From the NCBI GenBank assembly GCA_018813405.1, contig JAHJBW010000075.1, positions 1 to 15,545 of the forward strand: DNA of 15,545 nucleotides, written 5' to 3'. The stretch's first letter is position 1, and each line of letters starts with the position of its first letter. The position numbers and the translations under genes are program-made. This document shows, piece by piece, positions 7,805-15,315 of this stretch. Origin of the DNA: Candidatus Margulisiibacteriota bacterium. GTDB lineage: Bacteria; Margulisbacteria; WOR-1; XYC2-FULL-46-14; JAHJBW01. Under the pieces are notes generated by a model that worked only from the letters and a program-made list of their open reading frames with translations, did not search any database and was not told the DNA's origin.

Positions 7805-9564
7805 ATAAGCCTCCTGTAATCGGAATAATCCAATCGAACAGCCTCTGTCCTCTTGCCGGGGACATAGGCAACATAACATCGTGATTTTGGGGGAAGTGTC
7901 ATTTTGCCAGCTCTGAGAGCCTGTGCCAGGGAAAAGACATCATGATCATAAACGGCCAGCTGGACATTCGATCCTGACGGGCGTTTGGACAAATATCCTT
8001 CCCAAAGCAAAGTCTCATGCATGAACACCTCATCGACGAGCTGGCTTTTAATATCCGCCGCGTATTTACGCAGTCCTTCTGTTGCCACCGATGGGTCATC
8101 AGGCAGGCTTAACCAGTTGAATTTTCTAGTTTTCTTGTAAAAAGAAAGCAAATCCAGCCCGAGTTCTACCGGAGAAAGCGACTGATATCGCATAAGCACC
8201 AATGAAGTCATGGGAAAAATGTTAATTAGGTAGGAAAAGAGATTCCGCAGCTTTAGAACAGTATGGGTCTTAATGGCTTTGTTTTTTAGACAGAAGAACG
8301 AAGGGAAAATGTGCGGATATTTTTTTATTAAAGATATCTCAGCTGGCAAATTCGTCACGACAGGGGAGAGTCCGCCCTGCTCTTTCAATATCCTCCCGGT
8401 CATTAAGTGCCTTGATCCCTGATACATCTCGGTTCCTTTCAGAAGGGTCAATACACCCAGTCTGATGTCCGATGACAGGGCATGCAGTTTTGACCTTAAT
8501 GCCAGCAGTAATGTCTGGTCAAGCTCTTTTTCCCCTTCGTGGGGAAAGCCAAGGGTAAAAGAAAGCTCAGCAAAAACATCATGTTTATCAAAGGCCCTGA
8601 GCAGGTCCGGAAGCTTTTCAAGGGGCAGGTTTTTTTTGATCTGCCTCTGGCTCTTGGCCGAGGCTGTTTCAATGCCAACGGCAACGCTCTGACAGTTAGC
8701 TTCCTTTAGTTTTTTGATCAGATTATCATCCAGGGATTCCAGCCTGGAAAAGCAATTCCATTTAACTCTCTGGCCTTTAATTTCCTTCAGAAATTTCTCT
8801 GCATTTTTGCGAGAGGCCAGAAAGTGGTCATGCCCAATTGAAATAATTTTGTCTTTGTCCTTAATGATTGCCTGTGCTCTTTTTACTTCCTCCGCCACTT
8901 TATGCGGTGATTTAATTCTGAATTTATGTCCCCACATTTTTGAGGTTGAACAAAAAGTGCAATGAAAAGGGCAGCCCCTGCCCGCCTCAACCGCGAATAT
9001 TTCATATTCATCAATCCGGGGCAATAAAGAATAGTCAACACAGGGAAGGTCGTCAAGATCACCAATGACAGGACGGTCAGGGTTACTTATGACAATGCCG
9101 CCTTCACGATAAGTGATCCCCGGAATTTCTCCAAAAGGCTTATTGTTCTGCAAGGAGCCCAAAACATCCACAAGGGTCAGCTCCCCTTCCCCCCTGACTA
9201 TGACATCGATGTTCTTAAAGGTCTTTAACACCTCCTCACCTTCGAACGCCACTCCCGGGCCGCCGAATATTACGGGAAGCTTAGGAAAAAACTTCTTGCA
9301 TTCTTCAACCACCAAAAGTGTTGTGGGGAGAGTATTGCAAACAACGCTAAAGGCTAAAACATCCGGCTTCCTGGCAATTATCATCCTGGCAGAGGAAATA
9401 AAAAAATCTTCGGGCAGGCTTGACCCTCTGTAGATCAGGTTAAGGTCAAATACCAGCGGAGCATGCCCTTTTTGCTTGATATAAGTGGCCAGCGACAGCA
9501 GGTTGAGCGGTATATAGGGCGTACAGTTCCTCTCCCAGGCCGCTTGTATAATTGCTACACGCAT
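7795..9564 (-). CDS. B12-binding radical SAM protein with cut-off PqqD-like end (tandem copy B)
   Basis: This 589-residue protein starts at ATG 9564 (MRVAIIQAAW). A cobalamin-binding domain spans about 1-140 (PVIFGGPGVAFEGE; VIVRGEGELT). The cluster motif is GRGCPFHCTFC with cysteines 198, 202 and 205. HDHFLAS and VAVGIETAS follow in the core, with KYPHIFPSF in the C-terminal half. The final segment YVAYVPGKRTEAVRLDYSDY aligns with the first strands of the PqqD-like domain in copy C. The frame then stops at MCA, about 50 residues short, exactly where copy C starts. The Shine-Dalgarno for the ATG is weak (a GGA 7-8 nt upstream) and translation is probably coupled to copy A, which it overlaps by 10 bp. 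The family is clear; whether the shortened end still works is unknown. Confidence 0.88.
   Translation of the reverse strand: MRVAIIQAAWERNCTPYIPLNLLSLATYIKQKGHAPLVFDLNLIYRGSSLPEDFFISSARMIIARKPDVLAFSVVCNTLPTTLLVVEECKKFFPKLPVIFGGPGVAFEGEEVLKTFKNIDVIVRGEGELTLVDVLGSLQNNKPFGEIPGITYREGGIVISNPDRPVIGDLDDLPCVDYSLLPRIDEYEIFAVEAGRGCPFHCTFCSTSKMWGHKFRIKSPHKVAEEVKRAQAIIKDKDKIISIGHDHFLASRKNAEKFLKEIKGQRVKWNCFSRLESLDDNLIKKLKEANCQSVAVGIETASAKSQRQIKKNLPLEKLPDLLRAFDKHDVFAELSFTLGFPHEGEKELDQTLLLALRSKLHALSSDIRLGVLTLLKGTEMYQGSRHLMTGRILKEQGGLSPVVTNLPAEISLIKKYPHIFPSFFCLKNKAIKTHTVLKLRNLFSYLINIFPMTSLVLMRYQSLSPVELGLDLLSFYKKTRKFNWLSLPDDPSVATEGLRKYAADIKSQLVDEVFMHETLLWEGYLSKRPSGSNVQLAVYDHDVFSLAQALRAGKMTLPPKSRCYVAYVPGKRTEAVRLDYSDYRRLMCA
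7810..7815 (-). promoter_or_regulatory. Shine-Dalgarno that fixes the GTG start at 7804
   Basis: AGGAGG lies 5 nt before GTG 7804. These six bases are also two consecutive Arg codons near the end of the upstream paralog (YRRLMCA), so the ribosome site of copy C is embedded in copy B. This supports translational coupling and rules out the longer start at 7879. Confidence 0.8.
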
Positions 9565-11219
9565 TTTATTTCCGATTTAAATAGTCGCTTTATAGAATTC
9601 GATGCTTTCATATTTATATACTCTTTCAGCACCCGTGACAATATCTCGGGGTTTTCGGATATCAATATTTCTTCGGCATCCACTTTCTTGCCGGCACAAA
9701 ACACTTCCTGGCTCCCTTTGATCTTAAAATAGGTCGCTTGCTTTGAATGATGCTGCCATTCAAGCCCTTCGCTTATGAGAAACTCATAAATATCCTGCCC
9801 CAGACGAAAAGGAGAGGCGAATAGTTCCCCGATAAGGGCCATTGTTGTACGAGGCAAGAACGCGACCAAAAATCCGAATATAATTTTGGTCCTGAGCAAT
9901 TCTCCCGGGTCAGTGGAACAATTCTTTAAGTAATTAAAAGAAGGGAAGATCAAAGGATATTCCCTTGCCAGTTTTAGTTCGGCGGGCAGTCCTGAGATAG
10001 TGGGAAATATTTTTTCAGAAATGTCCAAACTACAGGGGCTGAACTTGTGCCTGGCTTTTAAGAACAATTCGCTGCCTTTATACAAAATCAAAAGCGACAT
10101 ATGCATTCTGCTCGAGGGGGCAGATATCCGCATCTGCAGACAAAGCAGCAGTGTTTGATCAATCTGTTTTATTGTCTCTCGCGGGAAGCCCAGGATCACT
10201 CCGGGCACAGCCAAGATGCCGTTCTCTTCCAGGCACCCCAGAATAGAACAGATATTGTTAAGCGGAACATTTTTTCTTATGGCTTTCTGCATCTTAAAAG
10301 AACCGGTCTCAACCCCTAAAAAGATCCTCTTGCATCCTGCCAGCCTCAAGTTTTTTATCAATTTGCTGTCCAGCAGGTCAACTCTCGCAGAACACGACCA
10401 GGCAATTTTCTCGCGGCTCATCAAGTCAAGAAATGTTTCAGCCGCCCTTCTGTCCGCTAAAAAGTTGTCGTGGGCAATAGATATAAAAGAATCGCGGTCC
10501 TTTTTAAATAACCGGCATGCGTTCTTTAACTCTTTCACGATCCTTGGCGGGGATTTTATCCTGAAGGACCTCTTCCACATTTTTGAGTTCGCGCAGAAAG
10601 AACAGCAATACGGACATCCTCGTCCCGCCTCGACCGCGCCCTGCTCGTAACGGCCAATATGCGGAAGGAGTGAAAAGTCTAGAAGCGGAAGTGAGTCCAA
10701 ATCTTCTATAAACGGACGGTCGGGATTCCTTAATATTTGGTCTTTATCCCTGTATGTCAGCCCCAGGATATCGTTTAATGGCATCCCGCTCCCCAAGGCT
10801 TGCAAAAGTTCGGTGAAAGTTGCTTCTCCTTCCCCTCTCACAACAATATCGATAGACCTAAAAGCTTCTAAAACGGCTTCTTCTTCAAAAGAAACCTCCT
10901 GTCCGCCTAAAATCACGGTCACGCCGGGAGACAGTTTTTTGCATTCATTGGCTACCAAAATGCTGGCAGGAAGACTGGCACAGGTAACGCTAAAACCAAT
11001 TGCTTTTGGACGGCAGCGAAGGATCCTTTTTGCGGCGCTCTTGAAAAAATCTTTTGACAACCTGCCCTTGGGCAAAAGGACATTGAAATCAAAAACGTAC
11101 GGCCGAAAATTCCGCTCTTTAAGGTATGATGCCAATGACAGCAGGTTGAGAGGAACATAAGCTTTTTCTGAATAATAATCCGTAAGCACTCGTGTTGTTT
11201 GAACCAGGGCTATACGCAT
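9555..11219 (-). CDS. B12-binding radical SAM protein (tandem copy A)
   Basis: This 554-residue protein starts at ATG 11219 (MRIALVQTTR) and is the first gene of the tandem operon. The cobalamin-binding domain spans about 1-140 (VTVILGGQEVSFEEE; IVVRGEGEAT). The cluster motif is GRGCPYCCSFC with cysteines 202, 206 and 209, followed by HDNFLAD and FLGVETGS. The C-terminal half contains EYPLIFPSF, as in the paralogs. After about residue 500 it diverges and ends without the PqqD-like segment present in C and begun in B. The Shine-Dalgarno is weak, but a promoter (11255-11283) with a leader of about 29 nt fits this start. The divergent ABC exporter gene begins 117 bp away, so the two transcription units may share control. 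Confidence 0.88.
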   Translation of the reverse strand: MRIALVQTTRVLTDYYSEKAYVPLNLLSLASYLKERNFRPYVFDFNVLLPKGRLSKDFFKSAAKRILRCRPKAIGFSVTCASLPASILVANECKKLSPGVTVILGGQEVSFEEEAVLEAFRSIDIVVRGEGEATFTELLQALGSGMPLNDILGLTYRDKDQILRNPDRPFIEDLDSLPLLDFSLLPHIGRYEQGAVEAGRGCPYCCSFCANSKMWKRSFRIKSPPRIVKELKNACRLFKKDRDSFISIAHDNFLADRRAAETFLDLMSREKIAWSCSARVDLLDSKLIKNLRLAGCKRIFLGVETGSFKMQKAIRKNVPLNNICSILGCLEENGILAVPGVILGFPRETIKQIDQTLLLCLQMRISAPSSRMHMSLLILYKGSELFLKARHKFSPCSLDISEKIFPTISGLPAELKLAREYPLIFPSFNYLKNCSTDPGELLRTKIIFGFLVAFLPRTTMALIGELFASPFRLGQDIYEFLISEGLEWQHHSKQATYFKIKGSQEVFCAGKKVDAEEILISENPEILSRVLKEYINMKASNSIKRLFKSEIKCV

Positions 11220-11254
11220 AGATCACTTGTTTCTTTAGAGCCAGGCATATCATA

Positions 11255-11283
11255 AATATATATAATCTGCTTTTGTTTTGCAA
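11255..11283 (-). promoter_or_regulatory. Probable sigma-70-type promoter of the tandem radical SAM operon
   Basis: On the minus strand TTGCAA (11278-11283) and TATATT (11255-11260) are separated by exactly 17 bp. The predicted start is near 11248, giving a leader of about 29 nt to ATG 11219. The surroundings are AT-rich, so shifted -10 choices are possible. Confidence 0.5.
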
Positions 11284-11298
11284 CATATCAAAACCCGC

Positions 11299-11327
11299 TT
11301 GCCTGCAATTGGTAAAACCGATATACT
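11299..11327 (+). promoter_or_regulatory. Probable promoter of the ABC exporter operon, near-leaderless
   Basis: TTGCCT (11299-11304) and TATACT (11322-11327) are separated by 17 bp. The predicted start near 11333-11335 leaves only 2-4 nt before ATG 11337, and no Shine-Dalgarno is present. It faces away from the radical SAM promoter in the same 117-bp intergenic region. Confidence 0.5.
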
Positions 11328-11336
11328 TTCCTATAC

Positions 11337-13340
11337 ATGAACGAGAAGCCCAACCTTAGAATGCTGGGGGCATATTTCCGGCTCCTGATGCCCTATTGGG
11401 ACAAAAGCGTATTGTCCCTCCTTTGTGTGGGCATCTGTGTAATTTTCGGCATGGTATCCCCGCTGATCACAATGCTTTTGATCGACTACGCCTATCCCAA
11501 CCAGGACCTTTTCCTGCTGACCTTTTTGGTGTTTTTTGGCATTGTCATATTCTTTTTTAACACTTTTTTCTCTGACGTTTCAGAATATTTTGATACCTTT
11601 ATCCACCAAACGCTGGCTATTGATCTAAGAAAAAGATTTTTTGCCCGCCTGCTGAGGCTTCCTCTTCGTTTCCATTACGAAAAACAGGTCGGCGACCTTA
11701 TGGTCAGGGTGACCGACGACATTGATACCATCGTCGATACTGTTTCAGAGGTGATCCCTGTCTTTCTTAAAACTATTTTTCAATTGGTGGCCTTATTATT
11801 GATCTGCATTAGTATTGACTGGACATTGACCCTTTTAGCCCTTGTCGGTATCCCATTATATTTTGTACAAACCGGCTTTTTTGCCGGCCGCTTCGCGCAT
11901 GTGCAAGAAAAGTCCCAGAAAAAGGAATCAGAGGTCTATACTTTCTACCAGGAAAAAATGAGCAATGTCAAAACCATAAAGTCCTTCAACCAGGAACTGT
12001 ACGAAACTGACAGGCTGATCGATAAACTCAAGGGCCTTTTCAAGCTGGTAAGGGAGAATCTTTTCCTTGCTTTCTTTAATTCCTTTTTCGATGCCATGCT
12101 GGTAACTTTGTGGATAAGCTTTCTTACCTGGTATGGCGGCTACAGGGTAATAAGCGGCCACATCACTATCGGTGAAGTAATGGCCATCCTGACCTATCTT
12201 GGCCAGATACATCAGCCATTCATGGACTTTGGCGCTGTTTATAAGTCCCTCATCTCAAGCCTTGTGTCCGTCCAGAGGGTCGAAGAGATCATGAACGGCC
12301 ATCCCGAAGCTTATTATGACACCAAGAGCTTTGTGCTTTTCCAGATAGAAGGCAAGATCAAGTTTGAAGAAGTGGGCTTCCATTATCCGGAAACGGATGA
12401 ATATATTTTGAAGGATGTTACCCTGACCGCCAACCCGGGAGAGATAACCGCACTCTGCGGCGCAAGCGGCGCCGGTAAAAGCACGATCATTGACCTTCTG
12501 CTCCGGTTCATTGAGCCAACTGACGGCAAGATATTTATAGACAACTACGACCTTCAAAAAATATCTCTCATGACGCTGAGGGCCAATATCTCTATTGTCT
12601 CTCAGGACGTGATCATCTTCTCCGGGTCTATCCGCGAGAACCTGCAATACGGCTGTAAGGTGGTGGATGAAGCCCGAATGGTCCAATCCGCCAAGGACGC
12701 CGAGATACACGAATTCATCATGAGCCTCCCCGACGGCTATGATACTGTCATCGGCGAGGGAGTACTGGGGCTCTCAGGCGGCCAGAGGCAAAGGCTCTCC
12801 GTGGCCCGCGCCCTATACAGGAACGTTAAGATCCTCATACTGGACGAAGCCACCTCCGCTCTCGACAGCATTACCGAATCCAAGCTGTATCAGAACATGA
12901 AAGAACGCATCAAGGACAAGACCGTCCTTATGATCACCCACAGGCCGTCCACCCTGAGGAACGCCAGCAAGATATATGTTATTGCCGAGAACGAGATAAG
13001 CGAATCCGGCACCTTTGATAAATTGCTGGCCAAAAAAGGCGATTTCTATAAATTCTACCAGGCCCAACTGCAGGAGAGCGAAGAAAAAATAGAAGAAAAG
13101 ATAGACCTTATCAAGTACAAGAAAAAGATCGCCAGGGAAAAAGAGAAAAAGACCAGGGCTAAAAAGGCCATGAAACTCTCGGCGCTGGAGAAAAAGGTCT
13201 TAAAATTATATTACGATGACGGTGAAACTTATGCTAAAATTGGTAAAGAGCTGAATATGGAGCCTTACGATATAAGCCTTATCCGAAAATCCGCCAAAGA
13301 CAAGCTTGACCGGATGAAAGAACTGGAGATAGAAGAATGA
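11337..13340 (+). CDS. ABC exporter (fused TMD-NBD) with C-terminal sigma-70-region-4-like HTH
   Basis: This 667-residue half-transporter is MsbA-like in layout. Six transmembrane helices are expected in about residues 15-310. The ATPase domain spans about 335-580, with Walker A GASGAGKST (375-383), Q-loop VSQD, signature LSGGQ (479-483), Walker B ILILDEA (499-505) and H-loop His535. No C39 peptidase domain is present at the N-terminus. Typical family members stop near residue 580. Here a Lys/Glu-rich, coiled-coil-like linker (about 580-613) leads to residues 614-660, which read LSALEKKVLKLYY, then TYAKIGKELNM, then ISLIRKSAKDKL. That is the pattern of a sigma-70 region 4 / LuxR-type helix-turn-helix. 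The frame is continuous, so this is one fused gene. The stop overlaps the next start (ATGA). Cargo could be lipid, peptide or a drug-like molecule. The transporter call is certain; the DNA-binding role of the tail is inference. Confidence 0.92.
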   Translation: MNEKPNLRMLGAYFRLLMPYWDKSVLSLLCVGICVIFGMVSPLITMLLIDYAYPNQDLFLLTFLVFFGIVIFFFNTFFSDVSEYFDTFIHQTLAIDLRKRFFARLLRLPLRFHYEKQVGDLMVRVTDDIDTIVDTVSEVIPVFLKTIFQLVALLLICISIDWTLTLLALVGIPLYFVQTGFFAGRFAHVQEKSQKKESEVYTFYQEKMSNVKTIKSFNQELYETDRLIDKLKGLFKLVRENLFLAFFNSFFDAMLVTLWISFLTWYGGYRVISGHITIGEVMAILTYLGQIHQPFMDFGAVYKSLISSLVSVQRVEEIMNGHPEAYYDTKSFVLFQIEGKIKFEEVGFHYPETDEYILKDVTLTANPGEITALCGASGAGKSTIIDLLLRFIEPTDGKIFIDNYDLQKISLMTLRANISIVSQDVIIFSGSIRENLQYGCKVVDEARMVQSAKDAEIHEFIMSLPDGYDTVIGEGVLGLSGGQRQRLSVARALYRNVKILILDEATSALDSITESKLYQNMKERIKDKTVLMITHRPSTLRNASKIYVIAENEISESGTFDKLLAKKGDFYKFYQAQLQESEEKIEEKIDLIKYKKKIAREKEKKTRAKKAMKLSALEKKVLKLYYDDGETYAKIGKELNMEPYDISLIRKSAKDKLDRMKELEIEE

Positions 13341-13561
13341 GCGGACCGGTAAAAAGAATGTTAAACACCATGTTCAGCGAAGACATGGCCAAGCAAAGCT
13401 TTTTTGTTGAAATGCTCACCCTGGTTGTTTTTGCCCTGCTGGCATTTGTAATAATATGGCTGGCCAGCTATAAGATACCCATTACCGCGCCGCAGGACGG
13501 ACAGCGGGTAGTGATCGAGCAAAAGAACATTTTTGAGCTTCTACTTTCAAAGAAAGAATAA
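13337..13561 (+). CDS. Small single-pass membrane protein, unknown function
   Basis: This 74-residue protein starts at an ATG that overlaps the exporter stop by 4 bp (ATGA), indicating translational coupling. Residues about 1-23 are polar with some positive charge. About 24-46 form one strongly hydrophobic helix (MLTLVVFALLAFVIIWLA). The remaining 28 residues are soluble and end in LLSKKE. There is no cysteine-based lipobox. I do not recognise the family. The context suggests a partner of the exporter or of the receiver protein encoded next. Confidence 0.75.
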   Translation: MSGPVKRMLNTMFSEDMAKQSFFVEMLTLVVFALLAFVIIWLASYKIPITAPQDGQRVVIEQKNIFELLLSKKE

Positions 13562-13576
13562 TACGAGGTAAAAACA

Positions 13577-13957
13577 GTGGCTAAAGCATTGATTGTGGAC
13601 GACGAAGTAGCGGTTATTGAGTCATTCAAAATGATCCTGGGCATGAAAAACTTTGATGTTAATACCGCGCAGAACATTGATGAAGCGGAAAAGGTCATGA
13701 AACAAGGCCCTTATGACATTGCCTTCATAGATATGCGCTTTCATAACGAAGACCTGGGCCTTGTGATACTAAAGAAGTTAAAAGAGATAGACCCCAACCT
13801 TCAGGCGGTAATATGTACTGCCTTTGCCTCGGAAGAAACCAAGATACAAGCCATAGAGATAGGCGCCATGGACTATATCAGCAAACCTTTCACCGTGGAT
13901 GCCATATACGAACTGGCCGACATGGCCATTGAGCATCGCAAAAAGCAAAAAGGATAA
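13577..13957 (+). CDS. Stand-alone response-regulator receiver (CheY-like)
   Basis: This 126-residue protein is a complete receiver domain with no output domain. The acidic pair is D8-D9, the phosphoacceptor is D52 (IAFIDMRF), the switch threonine is T81 (VICTAFAS) and the conserved lysine is K103 (SKPF). The GTG start at 13577 has a GAGG element about 8 nt upstream, and the gene follows the small membrane protein after a 15-bp gap, so it belongs to the exporter operon. No histidine kinase is in the window. The HTH on the exporter tail is an obvious candidate partner, but nothing in the sequence proves it. The stop is 4 bp from the end of the converging secreted-protein gene. Confidence 0.9.
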   Translation: MAKALIVDDEVAVIESFKMILGMKNFDVNTAQNIDEAEKVMKQGPYDIAFIDMRFHNEDLGLVILKKLKEIDPNLQAVICTAFASEETKIQAIEIGAMDYISKPFTVDAIYELADMAIEHRKKQKG

Positions 13958-13961
13958 TTGA

Positions 13962-14603
13962 TTACCAGATTATCTGGTTCTGCCCGCCTTCAAGGTCCCC
14001 CAGCATGCTTACGGTCATCTTTGCGCGGTAGAAAGCGTCCATCTTCTGGTTGGTTAACTGCCTGAAAAAGCTTGGGCCCCAGGCGTTACTGCTCATGTTC
14101 CAGCTCATGGTATTCTGCATGGCTGTCCCCCTGTCCCTGCTCCCCAAAAACATCCCTATTTTGATCTGAGAATTCCTTTGGATCTTATTTTGCAGATCTA
14201 TGTTTAGCATAAGGGGAATGTCAGAGGTATCACCGTCGGGATCAAATAACACCCTGTTATCATAGTGATGAGGATCAGCATAAAAACTTAAGGAATCAAC
14301 AATGTATTTGGTACCGCCAACCTCGATAAATATCCCCAGAGTTCCCATGGCAGGTTGTCCTGCCCCCGTCGGGCCCGGAGAAACCAAAAGATCAAGACTT
14401 GTTATGGTTATTTTTCCACCTTTATAGGTTAGCCAGGGGGAAATAGTCATAAGCGGATATTCTGCCGGACTGGGTTCTCCGGCCAAAGCCATGGTGGTCC
14501 TGGTTTGATTTCCCACCACCATAGCCCTGCTTGCAAAAGAAGCGCCAGCCAGAGGCGCCAAAAGCAGACAAGCCATTAAAATTGATATGAATTTGGTTTT
14601 CAT
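13962..14603 (-). CDS. Secreted protein of unknown family, tandem paralog 2
   Basis: This protein has 213 residues from ATG 14603, chosen because GGGAGGG lies 7 nt upstream and the signal peptide (MKTKFISILMACLLLAPLAG) then starts normally. An ATG at 14627 would add eight polar residues and overlap the preceding gene. Cleavage is likely after about residue 22-24. The mature part shares with the next gene ISPWLTYKGGKI, a DPDGD-type acidic segment (LFDPDGD) and the closing GGQNQIIW. It appears rich in beta strands, with no cysteine lipobox. Seventeen bp separate it from its paralog, with which it forms an operon. The family is not recognised. An extracytoplasmic structural or binding role is only a guess. 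Confidence 0.8.
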   Translation of the reverse strand: MKTKFISILMACLLLAPLAGASFASRAMVVGNQTRTTMALAGEPSPAEYPLMTISPWLTYKGGKITITSLDLLVSPGPTGAGQPAMGTLGIFIEVGGTKYIVDSLSFYADPHHYDNRVLFDPDGDTSDIPLMLNIDLQNKIQRNSQIKIGMFLGSRDRGTAMQNTMSWNMSSNAWGPSFFRQLTNQKMDAFYRAKMTVSMLGDLEGGQNQIIW

Positions 14604-14620
14604 AGAATTTCCCTCCCTTA

Positions 14621-15262
14621 TTACCATACGATCTTATTCTTGCCGGCTGGCAGCTCAGCGTTATCAAAAGTGAATGTTCCGATCGCCAAAAAAGATTGAT
14701 AGTCCGTTCCCAGGTCAATATTGTCAGATACAGTAGCGGAGCCGGGACCACCAAAAGCCTTGGGGCCTGAAGCGTAAAGCCGTCCATTATCAAGTCGAGT
14801 CGAGTCGGATGTCGACCCGGCCAGCAATATGCCGACGCGTATTTTAGAATTCACGGTAATTACCGACTTTAACGCATTGTTAAGATTTGGATCAAGATCG
14901 GCATCGGCTACGGGATCAAAGATCAGCATTGAAGGATTATGGTTGCGGATCAAAAGAAATGGTTCGGCAAACACATAAGAGACGCCATCCTTGACAACGA
15001 CAAGCCTTAAATGCCCGCCTATCTGCGACCCCGGCCCGCCCACAAAGTCCATGTCAGGCTTAAAGCTAATCAGCCCGCCTTTATAGGTTATAACGGGAGA
15101 AAGGGCCATAAGCCTGGTTTTTTCAACATCCGGATCGGCCAGAACCGCCATCCTGACCACGACCTTGTTGCCAACCTGAGTTGCTGTATCGGCCAAAGAG
15201 ATACTGCCAGCAAAAACAGAAACGAGAAAAACACCTAATAAGACAAGAATACTTTTCTTCAT
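14621..15262 (-). CDS. Secreted protein of unknown family, tandem paralog 1
   Basis: This 213-residue protein starts at ATG 15262, with AGGAGG 7 nt upstream and a strong promoter further up. A clear signal peptide (MKKSILVLLGVFLVSVFAG, cleavage near SLA-D) is followed by a mature domain. That domain shares LSPVITYKGGLISF, an acidic DPVADADLDPN segment and the closing GKNKIVW with its downstream neighbour. The pair probably arose by tandem duplication, with substantial divergence. The gene lies just downstream of a second barrel gene on the same strand. The family is unknown and no catalytic motif is seen. Confidence 0.8.
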   Translation of the reverse strand: MKKSILVLLGVFLVSVFAGSISLADTATQVGNKVVVRMAVLADPDVEKTRLMALSPVITYKGGLISFKPDMDFVGGPGSQIGGHLRLVVVKDGVSYVFAEPFLLIRNHNPSMLIFDPVADADLDPNLNNALKSVITVNSKIRVGILLAGSTSDSTRLDNGRLYASGPKAFGGPGSATVSDNIDLGTDYQSFLAIGTFTFDNAELPAGKNKIVW

Positions 15263-15286
15263 GATTTAACCTCCTGTATTCGCCTT

Positions 15287-15315
15287 ATTATAAGCCTGAA
15301 AAGTTTTATCGTCAA
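15287..15315 (-). promoter_or_regulatory. Near-consensus sigma-70 promoter of the secreted-protein pair
   Basis: TTGACG (15310-15315) and TATAAT (15287-15292) are separated by exactly 17 bp on the minus strand. The predicted start near 15280 gives a leader of about 18 nt that contains AGGAGG before ATG 15262. It is the strongest promoter match I see in the window and implies high or constitutive expression. Confidence 0.75.

Noticed and set aside
7805..7879. Upstream in-frame extension of radical SAM copy C (25 more residues)
   Set aside because: It would overlap copy B by 85 bp, lacks a good ribosome site, and the GTG at 7804 has AGGAGG and matches the paralogs' starts.
13964..13978. Perfect palindrome ACCAGAT-T-ATCTGGT at the end of a secreted-protein gene
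   Set aside because: It encodes the conserved closing residues (QIIW). A one-base centre makes a poor hairpin loop, and the nearest T-run is over 10 nt away, so neither terminator nor operator is well supported.
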